64,000 nucleotides of DNA from positions 173,824 to 237,823 of the forward strand of contig JALQCR010000004.1 in the NCBI GenBank assembly GCA_023336205.1. The letters are read 5' to 3'. Of this stretch, positions 38,201-45,658 are shown piece by piece. Under the pieces are notes generated by a model, which was given only the letters and a program-made list of their open reading frames with translations, ran no database searches and was not told the DNA's origin. Made by a program: the position numbers and the translations under genes. Source of the DNA: Pseudanabaena sp. Salubria-1 (GTDB taxonomy: Bacteria; Cyanobacteriota; Cyanobacteriia; Pseudanabaenales; Pseudanabaenaceae). How positions within the stretch are numbered: the stretch's first letter is position 1; each line of letters opens with the position of its first letter.

Positions 38201-39392
38201 TGAGATAGTCATCAGTTAAATCTGATGTGCGCGGATCGTTAAGTGCGTCATTTACGGAAATTGCTAATTCGGTTTTTAATTTGCCAAGATAACTGGGGAG
38301 AGCTTTGGACAAAAAGTCTGGTTCGATAATATGTTCTTCAGTGCTTAACAAAAATAAGTCTAGACAAGTCCAATGAATTCGGTCTTCTTTAACTAGCCAT
38401 ACGCTACTACGCTCAACCTTGATAGTTTTTGCTACTGCTTCGGTTAACTTTTGAATGCAAATGGATATATTCCCTTTATGTATGGATTCATCTTTTGCCA
38501 GCTCATTTAGCACCTGATAGTGGTGGCTAACGACGACAGCTTTATCTTGTAATTCTTCTTGGATCGCAATGCGATCGCCAATCTCTTTTTCTAGTTCACT
38601 AGTACGTTCTTCAACTTTACGTTCTAGCGATTGTGAATATTCCAGTAATTGTTGGCGAGATTGACTTACCTGCAATCTCATTTTTTCTAAAGACTCAGAA
38701 AGTATACTTAGCTCTTCAATTCGAGAACTAGGCATCGGCTGGCTTAAATTTTCGGAAGCGATCGCTAAACTAGCATCTCGCAATTGAAAGATCGGCTTAA
38801 TAATCAATCGGGCTGTCAGAATACCTAAAACGATTAAAACCCCTCCCACAAAAATACATAACCATAGGACAGAATTCGCCTCATCGTATGACTTTGAGAG
38901 AATATCTGACTCAGGAATAACAATATAGATATTCCATTCTAATCCAGCAGGATCACGAAAGGGATATATTTCTATAATGTGTTTTTCTTGATTTGCATTG
39001 CCATTATTACTTTTAGGAATATTGATTTCTAGCTGTCTAATATATCGAACATCCTCTAGGTTAACAAGCAGTTTATTAGTAGCAACTATTGTTTCTCGAA
39101 TAACAACGTTATTGCTCTCACTGGCTTTAATTCGTTGGAAATCCTCACCTTTTTTGATAATCAATGGAGTCGCTTTTGTGGATGACGCTACCATCAAGCC
39201 TGATTTCTCAATGATAAAGATTTGACTCGAAGGACTAACTTGCGTTTTTTCGAGAAGGTCGCTAATTTTGCTTAAATTTAAACTTGCGGCGATCGCATGT
39301 TGAGGATTACCCTCGCCATCAAAAAGAGCTTGAGTAGCAGAAATGCCAATATCCTTGCTATTAGCTAATGGATAAATGTCAGTCCATACCAA
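35205..39392 (-). CDS. Hybrid histidine kinase, 3' part of a gene split by a MITE (dCache end-HAMP-GAF-PAS-GAF-PAS-HisKA-HATPase-REC)
   Basis: The frame of 1395 residues starts inside the sensor domain. Order: end of the dCache domain, membrane helix (LWLCIFVGGVLIVLGILTA, near 180), HAMP, coiled coil, GAF (near 300-450), PAS (WDWNCQTNEAFYSPRYQTML), a second GAF and a second PAS that closely repeat the first pair, HisKA (MSHELRTPLNGILGYVQ, His near 920), HATPase (GTGLGLAISQK), a receiver (LIITDLVMPVMDG) and an Hpt-like helical tail. The only possible starts are weak (TTG at 39392 or later), so it may be silent or make a kinase with half a sensor. The native start is at 40083. Confidence 0.88.
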   Translation of the reverse strand: MVWTDIYPLANSKDIGISATQALFDGEGNPQHAIAASLNLSKISDLLEKTQVSPSSQIFIIEKSGLMVASSTKATPLIIKKGEDFQRIKASESNNVVIRETIVATNKLLVNLEDVRYIRQLEINIPKSNNGNANQEKHIIEIYPFRDPAGLEWNIYIVIPESDILSKSYDEANSVLWLCIFVGGVLIVLGILTARLIIKPIFQLRDASLAIASENLSQPMPSSRIEELSILSESLEKMRLQVSQSRQQLLEYSQSLERKVEERTSELEKEIGDRIAIQEELQDKAVVVSHHYQVLNELAKDESIHKGNISICIQKLTEAVAKTIKVERSSVWLVKEDRIHWTCLDLFLLSTEEHIIEPDFLSKALPSYLGKLKTELAISVNDALNDPRTSDLTDDYLIQLGITSTLEIPLRQNNEVVGILSLEHTGELRTWSLLDQSFARSIGDLVALAIESYNRNLAEKQLKESEERWQLALEGNNDGIWDWNCQTNEAFYSPRYQTMLGYSENELVGLAETWRGLIHPEDVDLAIQSTNNYLEKKIPNYIVEYRLRCKDGSYKWILARAKALFDESGVPIRMIGSHTDITERHKYEENLQKRAAMLSLHNQVLAKLAGDEKLRLGDLKSNIRLITETVAQTLNVERVSLWMAKQDRVYWECLDQFVLSSNQHLIEADLAIANYPRYLAALQSELVLPVTDVLTDPRTFELAVDYLSVLGIASMLEIPIRRDDITVGVLCIEQVGFLREWTLEEQIFARSIGDLVILAIESYNRYLAEQQLKESEKRWQLVLEGNNDGIWDWDCITNEVFFSTRYKTMLGYEESDLPPNVDSWISLIHPEDYEKVMSIVESYWEGDLPYYVAEHQVRCKDGSYKWILARGMALFDNGTPIRMIGSHTDITERKQAELELAKAKEEADSANRAKSEFLANMSHELRTPLNGILGYVQILQRDRNLTPKQIEGINVIKQCSQHLLNLIADILDLSKIEAQKMELIESDFHFPNFLQGVVEICSVRSGQKGITFTYLPPSNLPIGVKADEKRLRQVLLNLLGNAIKFTEDGGVTFRVEVLDSDISYSNLGDREVCTIYKIRFQIEDTGIGISLELLQNIFSPFEQAGNLQSKSEGTGLGLAISQKIVEIMGSSINVKSELGKGSTFWLELNLKATNVDLDCLQTNNQLKQRKILGYGGDVQTILLVDDKWENRMILVKLLEEIGFKIFEANNGREALDITATVKPNLIITDLVMPVMDGFEMIRQFRRSPDLRDIVIIVTSASAFSKDENQSIEIGGNDFLPKPIHFDSLLTKVEKHLNINWIYEEIKPSQNYGFPEINLIKEITINQKNSLTAPPIEEINILFDLVMQGNINSIIEHSIKLEKQDINLAPFAQELQKMANDFQIKKIKEFIKCYRN

Positions 39393-39427
39393 ATCTTTGT
39401 TGGCGATCGCCTTTTGATACCAAATAC

Positions 39428-39561
39428 GGCTCTTCTGGGTTCATGGGGATAAGCACAGCTAATAGTAATCAGAATCCTCTCGGAGCAACAGTTACAGCCC
39501 TACCATGTCGCCAATAATTGTATCGACACTGTACCATTTACCCCTCAAACCCAGATGAGCC
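39428..39561. mobile_element. 134-bp MITE with ISL3-type ends, copy 2, inside the kinase sensor domain
   Basis: This copy is inverted relative to copy 1 and differs from it by one base (G for A in GGTACAGTGTCGATA). The 8-bp duplication CCAAATAC is exact at 39420-39427 and 39562-39569. Excision with one duplication restores the sensor reading DPRTSIWYQKAIANKDLVW, the usual dCache motif. Confidence 0.94.
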
Positions 39562-40083
39562 CCAAATACTAGTGCGAGGATCGTAGTTTAAATTATTGGA
39601 AATTAATGAACCTAAGCTTCCGTTAGGATCATATTGATACAAACTTGTACTCGGAAATTTATCAGTGATTCTTAATATAAATCTATTTTCTTGACGGATA
39701 AGTCCAATATAGTTACCCCATTTATCCCCTAAATTAATTTCGTTTATCGTTGAAAAGACATTTGATAATTTTCTAAATTGATGAATAATATCCGAGGATA
39801 ACTGCGTATCAATGGGATCAGATTTACGCGCTTGAATATTCAGCTTGATAGCCTCCATTGGCGATCGCAAATAATCATTAATCTCTTGCTTCAGAGCTCT
39901 GATCGCATTCGCTCTTAATTTACTACTAAAGTCATTAGTCTTCTTTTGTCCATTCTGAAAAGAAAAATAGCCAATAATCCATATAGCCGCAATTATTTGA
40001 AGAATAAACGGGAAAGTCATTAGTAATCGGATTGAGACTTTCCTGATCTTTTGGGTTTCTGGATTAGCTGTCTTTTCAAGCAT
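39538..40083 (-). pseudogene. 5' part of the split hybrid kinase gene: membrane helix and first half of dCache
   Basis: The frame of 181 residues begins at the native start of the kinase. A membrane helix (LLMTFPFILQIIAAIWIIGY, about 21-40) is followed by an extracytoplasmic dCache half that ends in YDPRTSIW; the last six residues (SSGFEG) are MITE sequence. If made, it would be a membrane-anchored sensor half with no output domain. Confidence 0.88.
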
Positions 40084-40384
40084 GTAGATTTAGCTTGTAA
40101 TTCGTTGAACGTAGTCTGTAAAAAACTTTATGTCAGTATTGTGGCTTAAAGCGCCTAAATACATTGGTCTTCTACGATACGTCATCAACAAGTCTAAAGA
40201 AATCTGAAAGTGGCACTTTGCAGCACTTTTAGGAATTTCTCTGTACCTTCTACGCCTTTTCTATTGAGTTCAAAACTAAGCTCAGTAAAGGTTTTAAAAA
40301 CCAAGATATTTTCTAAAAGTGTTGCTTAGCAACACTTTTAGAAAATATCTTGGTTCGGGATTTGATCTCAAAGCGTTGAAATGT
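40084..40384. other. Intergenic region with a 27-bp near-loopless palindrome
   Basis: 40300-40326 is exactly complementary to 40328-40354 with one central base, ending 30 bases before the thiS stop codon. It likely terminates thiS transcription (minus strand). The palindrome arm AAAGTGTTGC is echoed at 55217-55226. The promoter of the split kinase should lie in the part near 40084-40150; no gene is seen. Confidence 0.7.
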
Positions 40385-40594
40385 TTAACCGCCACCTACA
40401 ATGGTCACTACTTCTAAGCGATCGCTATTTTGGATAATCGTATTCCCCCAGAGTTGACGATGTAAAATCTCGCCGTTATACTCCACGGCAACTAAGCGAG
40501 GGTTTAGTTCTAAATATTCCAGCAATTCGATCATCGTGAGATTTGGTTCACATATGCGATCATCACCATTCACTTGCAACGTAATCATAGACAT
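40385..40594 (-). CDS. thiS: Sulfur carrier protein ThiS
   Basis: ThiS is a ubiquitin-like protein whose C-terminal Gly is converted to a thiocarboxylate that donates sulfur for the thiazole ring of thiamine. The 69-residue frame has the beta-grasp pattern (ITLQVNGDDRICEPNLTMIELLEYL) and ends in IVGGG, so the essential Gly-Gly terminus is present. No thiG or thiE lies beside it. An ATG two codons later (40588) is an alternative start. Confidence 0.88.
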   Translation of the reverse strand: MSMITLQVNGDDRICEPNLTMIELLEYLELNPRLVAVEYNGEILHRQLWGNTIIQNSDRLEVVTIVGGG

Positions 40595-40668
40595 TAAGTT
40601 TAAACTCTGATTTTAAATGTTGTCTTAGAGATCTTATACTTCTTACTAAAAATGATACCTGTGCGTTT

Positions 40669-43164
40669 ATGTCACAACCTACATCAGAAAATACTCCTGA
40701 CACGCCCACGCTCACATCGCCAAACGTCGATATAGGTCTTAGCGAAGCTGAGGTTAATGATCGCAAGCAACGCGGTGATATCAATGTCGTAGTGATGCGA
40801 TCGAGTCGCACCTACAATGACATTTTTAAAGAAAACGTTTTTACATTATTTAACGTTACCTTTGGGGTGATTTTAATCCTGATGATGGCACTTGGACAAA
40901 TTACCGATGCCATCTTTTCAGGATTTTCAGTGTTCATGAATATTCTGGTCGGTGTGGCGCAAGAAATTCAGGCAAAGCTGACGCTGGATAAACTCGCCTT
41001 GCTGTCAGTTCAGAAAGTAAAAGTACGCCGTAATGGTGAAGCGCAGGAGATTCCTGTCGGTGAGTTGGTACGGGATGACTTGATCGAACTGAATCCAGGC
41101 GATCGCGCTCCTGTGGATGGGGCAGTGCTATTTTCTCAAAATGTGGAGATGGATGAATCATTGCTAACAGGAGAGTCCGATCCTGTAGCAAAACAAATTG
41201 ACGATATTGTACTGTCGGGTTCTTTCTGTTTAGCAGGAAGTTGCGTATTTCGAGCCGACAAAATTGGCAATGAAAGCTATGCAGTAAAGCTATCGCAGTC
41301 TTCGCGAGTTTATAAGCGAGTCTTTACGCCTTTACAGAAAAAGATTGATGTTCTCGTCGAAATTTTTGTACTAGTGCTGATCGTAGCAGCATTCTTGCAT
41401 GTCGCATCCAGCCTCAATTCGGGGCGGTCGATGGTAGATACGATTCGCTATGCTTCGGTAATCATCAATAGCTTTGTACCAGCGGGTTTAATTCTCTCGA
41501 TTAGCGTAGCCTTTGCGATCGGTGCGGTAGAAATCAGTAAGCGACGCACCTTGATTCAAAAGATTAATGCCGTTGATTCGATGAATAGTGTGCGGATTCT
41601 TTGCACTGACAAAACGGGAACGCTTACCCAAAACAAACTTGTTGTGAAAGAAATCGTGCCTTTGGAGGATACCGATGAGGATTCACTACGCGAGCTGATT
41701 GCTCTTTATACAAATCTGATGGGAACTCAGAATAGCAGTGCCAAGGCGATGGCAACTTTTACGGATAAGCCCCGATCGCCTGCACAATTTGTCAGCGAAG
41801 TTCCCTTTAGTTCTAGCCGTAAATGGGGGGCGCTAGCGATCGATATCGGCACAACGATTATGGTCGGTGCTCCTGAAATTCTATTTTCTAATCCTGAGAT
41901 GCAGGAGAAAGCTAAGCAATATGGAAGACAGGGATTGCGAGCGATCGCTGTAGTTACGAGTGAAGATAGCTTTGATGTATCTGAAAAAAATCCTGCCTTA
42001 CCAAATAATTGCCGTGCTCGCGGTTTAGTCCTGCTCGAAGATAGTCTGCGTCCCGATGTGATCGAGACGATCTCTGAATTACAAAATAAAAATATTCGCC
42101 TCAAAGTGATTTCGGGCGATAGTGTCGAAACTGTCGCCTCGATCGCTCGTCAAGCAGGAATTGCCGTTCCCGATGATGCGGTGTTTACGCAAAAAGATTT
42201 AGAAGCTATGGATTCGCCTACCTTTAGCCGTTCAGCAGCCTCTGGCGCAGTATTTGGCAGAATTACACCAGACATGAAACGTCGTCTTATTTCGGCGATG
42301 GTGAAGCGCGGTGGATATGTAGGCATGGTGGGCGATGGTGTGAATGATGTACCTGCATTTAAAGAAGCGCAACTTGCGATCGCCATGAATGACGGTGCGC
42401 AAATCAGTAAAGATGTTGCGGATATAGTATTACTAGATAATAATCTCTCGGCACTGCCCCAAGCCTTCGCCGCAGGAGATGACATCAAGCAAAAAATCCT
42501 CTCTTCAGCTTTGCTTTATCTCACCAAAAATATCATGGTGATTCTGACGATTTCCTTTGCGGGATTTGTGCAGCTTCCCTTTCCTGTCGAGCCTCGTCAC
42601 ATGACGGTTTTAACGATGGCAGTGGTTGGCTTACCGACGATTTGGATTGCCTTTGGCTGGCTGAAACCAGTGAGACTAGAGAACTTCCTGCGCGATGTCT
42701 TGGGCTATAGCTGTATTGCTGGCATTTTTGGGGCGATCGCGATGACTATCGGCTATATCTTTTCCTATTACATCAGTGGTTGGGCGCTACTCAAGGTTCC
42801 CTATAGTTCAACCGTGATCAATTCAGATGCTTTTCAAGATATTGCTAAAGGTCAAGCACAATGTGTTAGCACTTTTATCGGTATGCTTTTCTGTCTATTT
42901 GTGTTTTGGAGCATCACCGATATTTCTATATGGAAGATAAAGACTCTCTTCAAAAATTCTGCGGCTGCTATTCTCGGTGTTTTGTCCGTGGGGATTTCGG
43001 CAATACTCATGTTGATGTTTCCCTCCTTTTTTCAAATTGAAGTTCCTGATCAGTTTGGTTGGTCGATGGTGATCTTCTTGCCAACTGCTAGTTATTACGT
43101 ACTACGCATGATGCAATCGAGCAAGTTATTTCGTCATTTGCCACGCTATCTCAGTCAGCCTTAA
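40669..43164 (+). CDS. Cation-translocating P-type ATPase with PAGL instead of PEGL
   Basis: This is an ion pump of 831 residues. Seen: actuator loop DESLLTGESDPV, phosphorylation site CTDKTGTLTQNK (Asp near 314), nucleotide domain, hinge MVGDGVNDVPAFKEAQLAIAM (about 555) and about eight to ten membrane helices. The family is the CtpE-like HAD-IC group, some members of which move Ca2+. In helix 4 the usual Pro-Glu-Gly-Leu reads FVPAGLILS, so the acidic ligand is missing and the ion may differ. No heavy-metal CPC or N-terminal CXXC domain exists. It is divergent from thiS with only 74 bases between them. Confidence 0.9.
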   Translation: MSQPTSENTPDTPTLTSPNVDIGLSEAEVNDRKQRGDINVVVMRSSRTYNDIFKENVFTLFNVTFGVILILMMALGQITDAIFSGFSVFMNILVGVAQEIQAKLTLDKLALLSVQKVKVRRNGEAQEIPVGELVRDDLIELNPGDRAPVDGAVLFSQNVEMDESLLTGESDPVAKQIDDIVLSGSFCLAGSCVFRADKIGNESYAVKLSQSSRVYKRVFTPLQKKIDVLVEIFVLVLIVAAFLHVASSLNSGRSMVDTIRYASVIINSFVPAGLILSISVAFAIGAVEISKRRTLIQKINAVDSMNSVRILCTDKTGTLTQNKLVVKEIVPLEDTDEDSLRELIALYTNLMGTQNSSAKAMATFTDKPRSPAQFVSEVPFSSSRKWGALAIDIGTTIMVGAPEILFSNPEMQEKAKQYGRQGLRAIAVVTSEDSFDVSEKNPALPNNCRARGLVLLEDSLRPDVIETISELQNKNIRLKVISGDSVETVASIARQAGIAVPDDAVFTQKDLEAMDSPTFSRSAASGAVFGRITPDMKRRLISAMVKRGGYVGMVGDGVNDVPAFKEAQLAIAMNDGAQISKDVADIVLLDNNLSALPQAFAAGDDIKQKILSSALLYLTKNIMVILTISFAGFVQLPFPVEPRHMTVLTMAVVGLPTIWIAFGWLKPVRLENFLRDVLGYSCIAGIFGAIAMTIGYIFSYYISGWALLKVPYSSTVINSDAFQDIAKGQAQCVSTFIGMLFCLFVFWSITDISIWKIKTLFKNSAAAILGVLSVGISAILMLMFPSFFQIEVPDQFGWSMVIFLPTASYYVLRMMQSSKLFRHLPRYLSQP

Positions 43165-43205
43165 GAACGCATTTAAAAATTACTCTCTGAGGCTAAATTT
43201 CTAAG

Positions 43206-43275
43206 AGATCCCCCTCAATCCCCCTTAAAAATGGGGAAGAAGAAAATCCCCTCCCTTTTTCAAGGAGTGCTGAGG
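43206..43275. repeat. Dispersed ATCCCCCTCAATCCCCCTTA repeat
   Basis: The block is also found, inverted, at about 49170-49246. It lies between the P-type ATPase and the next membrane-protein gene. It is a common type of intergenic repeat in cyanobacteria. Confidence 0.7.
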
Positions 43276-43288
43276 GAATCTAAAAGCA

Positions 43289-43846
43289 ATGCTCAACCTA
43301 AAAATTTATACTACAAACATGATGAAATCTAGAACTATCAAACGCCCGATCGCTATTACCATTCTCTCAACAACAATGTTGGGGATGAGTCTGGTATTGA
43401 TTTGCGATCGCATTCTCAATTTTTATCTCTATCGATTATTTGACAACAATGCTCCTTTAGTTGACAGCAATTCTATTAACTTACAAGTAGTTTCCAATAT
43501 AGCTTTCCTCGGTTTTAGCATCGTGCCGATTTTATTGGCGATCGGTCTGTGGTGTCTGAAGTCTTGGGCAAGATTTCTGAGTATATGTCTATTTAGTTCG
43601 GTAATGTTTCCTGCGTTCGCAGCTTCTGTAAATTTGATTTCACCGCCATCGGCAAGTAAGCTTTTAGAAATTCCTACGGTTTTTGATGGTGTTTTTAATG
43701 TAGATGCAACAGTGCCTACATCGCGCCTAATCCTGCTCAATCCATATATTGCGCTTGGGAGTGCGATCGCCCTTATAATTCTGCTCGTCCCTGCGATCGC
43801 AAGAGCATTTCAATATCGTCAGAGTTCTGTGAATCCAGAAGATTAG
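43289..43846 (+). CDS. Unknown four-helix membrane protein
   Basis: I do not recognise this 185-residue protein. Four hydrophobic segments are visible: AITILSTTMLGMSLVLICD (about 22-40), VSNIAFLGFSIVPILLAIGL (about 68-87), a segment around LSICLFSSVMFPAFAASVNL (about 97-116), and YIALGSAIALIILLVPAI (about 152-169). The loop between helices 3 and 4 is the longest and carries FDGVFNVDATVPTSRL. The ATG at 43319 (MMKSRTIKRP) is an equally good start and gives a cleaner basic N-terminus. Confidence 0.65.
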   Translation: MLNLKIYTTNMMKSRTIKRPIAITILSTTMLGMSLVLICDRILNFYLYRLFDNNAPLVDSNSINLQVVSNIAFLGFSIVPILLAIGLWCLKSWARFLSICLFSSVMFPAFAASVNLISPPSASKLLEIPTVFDGVFNVDATVPTSRLILLNPYIALGSAIALIILLVPAIARAFQYRQSSVNPED

Positions 43847-43969
43847 ATAGCACCTGTAAGGGCTTAGCATTTACGCCACAATTTTTAAACTCACTACAGA
43901 AATCTCGATCCGCAAATGCTCAGCCATCTATGCTTTTACAGAAAAATTGTCCCTGCGTTGCGAGGTTTT

Positions 43970-44034
43970 GGGCTTAGCATTCCCAAATGAAGGCGATCGC
44001 AAAATTTATAAATTGTGGCGGGAATGCTAAGCCC
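43970..44034. repeat. 15-bp inverted repeat GGGCTTAGCATTCCC
   Basis: 43970-43984 and 44020-44034 are exact reverse complements around a 35-base A/T-rich spacer with a HIP1 site. A partial third copy (GGGCTTAGCATT) lies at 43860-43871. This is a MITE-like dispersed repeat. Confidence 0.65.
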
Positions 44035-44050
44035 CTACTGCCCCTATATC

Positions 44051-45556
44051 TTAATCGTGTTTCTTCACTAAGACCAATTCCTCAGCCGTGAAGTCCTCAA
44101 AGGCGGCTTGCTGACTGGCTAATAGCTCAACTGTCGCATCAGCAATATCATTATTTGCGGCAGAGCGATCGCGTAAACGTTGCTCCAAAACTTCCACAGG
44201 CGCAGTGCAATAGATGATTTCTACAGGAATATTTTGGGTTTGGGCGGCGGCGATCGCTTGACCTCTTAGACTAGTGCGATCGTACTTCGCATCAAGAATG
44301 ACGGTGAAGCCTTTGCTAGCTAATAGAGAACCTAACTCAGCCAATTTGGTATAGGTTTTCGCAGTCATCTCTGGCGTATAGATATCATCACTACCGCGCT
44401 CCATCAAGTCAATTCCCGCAATCTGCTTGCGAATCGCATCTGATCGCAGATAGATAGCATCTTGCTCAGAGGCGATCGCTTTGGCAGTTGTGCTTTTCCC
44501 AGAGCCAGATACACCTGACATGATGATCAACTTGCCTTGTTTAGGTTGGGTATATTCCCATGCCAGTTTGTAATATGCTGAGGCTTCTGCTTGAGCATTC
44601 GCTTTCACATCCGCAGGAATATTCGGATCGTCGAGTAAGAAGGAAGTAACCTTAGCGCGAATATAAGCACGCATACTGCAATGGAGCGGTAGCAGTACGG
44701 CTCCTTCATAATCACCAGTGCGCTCTAGATAAGTATTCAAAAAGATGTTTGCAAGATCGCTTCTGCCACGAAATTGCAAATCCATTAATAGAAATGCGGC
44801 ATCGTAAAGCACATCGCTATTGCGGAATGGCTCATTGAATTCGATACAGTCAAAAATCTGGATCTGATCTTGATAAAGACAAATATTTTTTAAATGCACA
44901 TCGCCATGACATTCGCGGACTTTGCCCTTAGCAATGCGATCGCTAAATAAATCTGCATTTTCCTCAAAGAATTTATCTGTATAGGCGCGAGTTTGAGCAA
45001 GCTGCTCCTCAGTTTGAGCAATACCAACATATTTTTCAGTAGAAGCATAGTTGTCATTTGCTACCGCCCGAACAGCTTCCATTGTGCCGAAACTATTGAT
45101 ATGGTCATTGGTTAGTGCATTCTGATGGAATACTGCCAACTGTTCACCAATTTGTTTTACATGATCAGCCGTAAGTCTGCCTGAAGCAAACATCTCAATT
45201 AACAAGTCCTCCTGTGAGAATTCTGGCATCGCGATCGCATATTCCACAGGTGTGCCTGTGCCAGTCTTATCAAAGTGATATTTTCCATCTGTTTCGATAA
45301 TGGGCAAGACTGAAAGATATAGTTCAGGAGCTAAACGGCGATTAAGCCGCAGTTCTTCTTCACAAAAATATTTGCGCTTTTCCAGTGTAGAGAAATCTAA
45401 GAAACCAAAGTTCATTGGTTTCTTGACTTTGTATGCATATTGTCCTGTAAGCAATACAAAGGAAATATGCGTTTGCAAAAGCTGAATTGGTTCAGTGACA
45501 GGATGTTCGTAAAACTCAGGCAAGAGCATTTGCTCGATGATTGGCGGTAATGACAT
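44051..45556 (-). CDS. Two-domain kinase: APH-like phosphotransferase fused to a P-loop kinase
   Basis: The first 330 residues resemble aminoglycoside phosphotransferase/Ser-Thr kinase folds, with YAYKVKKP as the ATP Lys strand, the catalytic loop CHGDVHLKNICL (about 215) and the metal loop FDCIEFNEPFRNSD. The last 160 residues are a P-loop kinase of the gluconate/shikimate kinase type, with Walker A SGVSGSGKSTTA (about 346-357). The fusion is known as a conserved bacterial gene of unknown substrate. An aminoglycoside-resistance role should not be assumed. The gene is alone on this strand and follows a tandem-repeat tract. Confidence 0.85.
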   Translation of the reverse strand: MSLPPIIEQMLLPEFYEHPVTEPIQLLQTHISFVLLTGQYAYKVKKPMNFGFLDFSTLEKRKYFCEEELRLNRRLAPELYLSVLPIIETDGKYHFDKTGTGTPVEYAIAMPEFSQEDLLIEMFASGRLTADHVKQIGEQLAVFHQNALTNDHINSFGTMEAVRAVANDNYASTEKYVGIAQTEEQLAQTRAYTDKFFEENADLFSDRIAKGKVRECHGDVHLKNICLYQDQIQIFDCIEFNEPFRNSDVLYDAAFLLMDLQFRGRSDLANIFLNTYLERTGDYEGAVLLPLHCSMRAYIRAKVTSFLLDDPNIPADVKANAQAEASAYYKLAWEYTQPKQGKLIIMSGVSGSGKSTTAKAIASEQDAIYLRSDAIRKQIAGIDLMERGSDDIYTPEMTAKTYTKLAELGSLLASKGFTVILDAKYDRTSLRGQAIAAAQTQNIPVEIIYCTAPVEVLEQRLRDRSAANNDIADATVELLASQQAAFEDFTAEELVLVKKHD

Positions 45557-45560
45557 AAGG

Positions 45561-45618
45561 ATTGGGGATTGGGGATTGGGGATTGGGGGTTGATAATTCG
45601 TAATTCGTAATTCGTAAT
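45561..45618. repeat. Heptanucleotide tandem repeats (ATTGGGG)4 and (TAATTCG)3
   Basis: Four ATTGGGG units (45561-45588) are followed by three TAATTCG units (45594-45614). Short heptamer tandem repeats of this kind (STRR) are well known in heterocystous and other filamentous cyanobacteria. The tract lies directly upstream of the two-domain kinase start. Confidence 0.8.
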
Positions 45619-45658
45619 TATCAACCAGTTTTCAGGAATTGCCGATAGAGAATAGTTA

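Noticed and set aside
44051..45556. Aminoglycoside resistance gene
   Set aside because: The APH-like fold is shared by many kinases, and the fused P-loop kinase marks a conserved gene of other, unknown function.
45561..45618. Heptamer repeats as a CRISPR or origin iteron array
   Set aside because: Units of seven bases without spacers fit cyanobacterial STRR sequences; no replication gene lies nearby.
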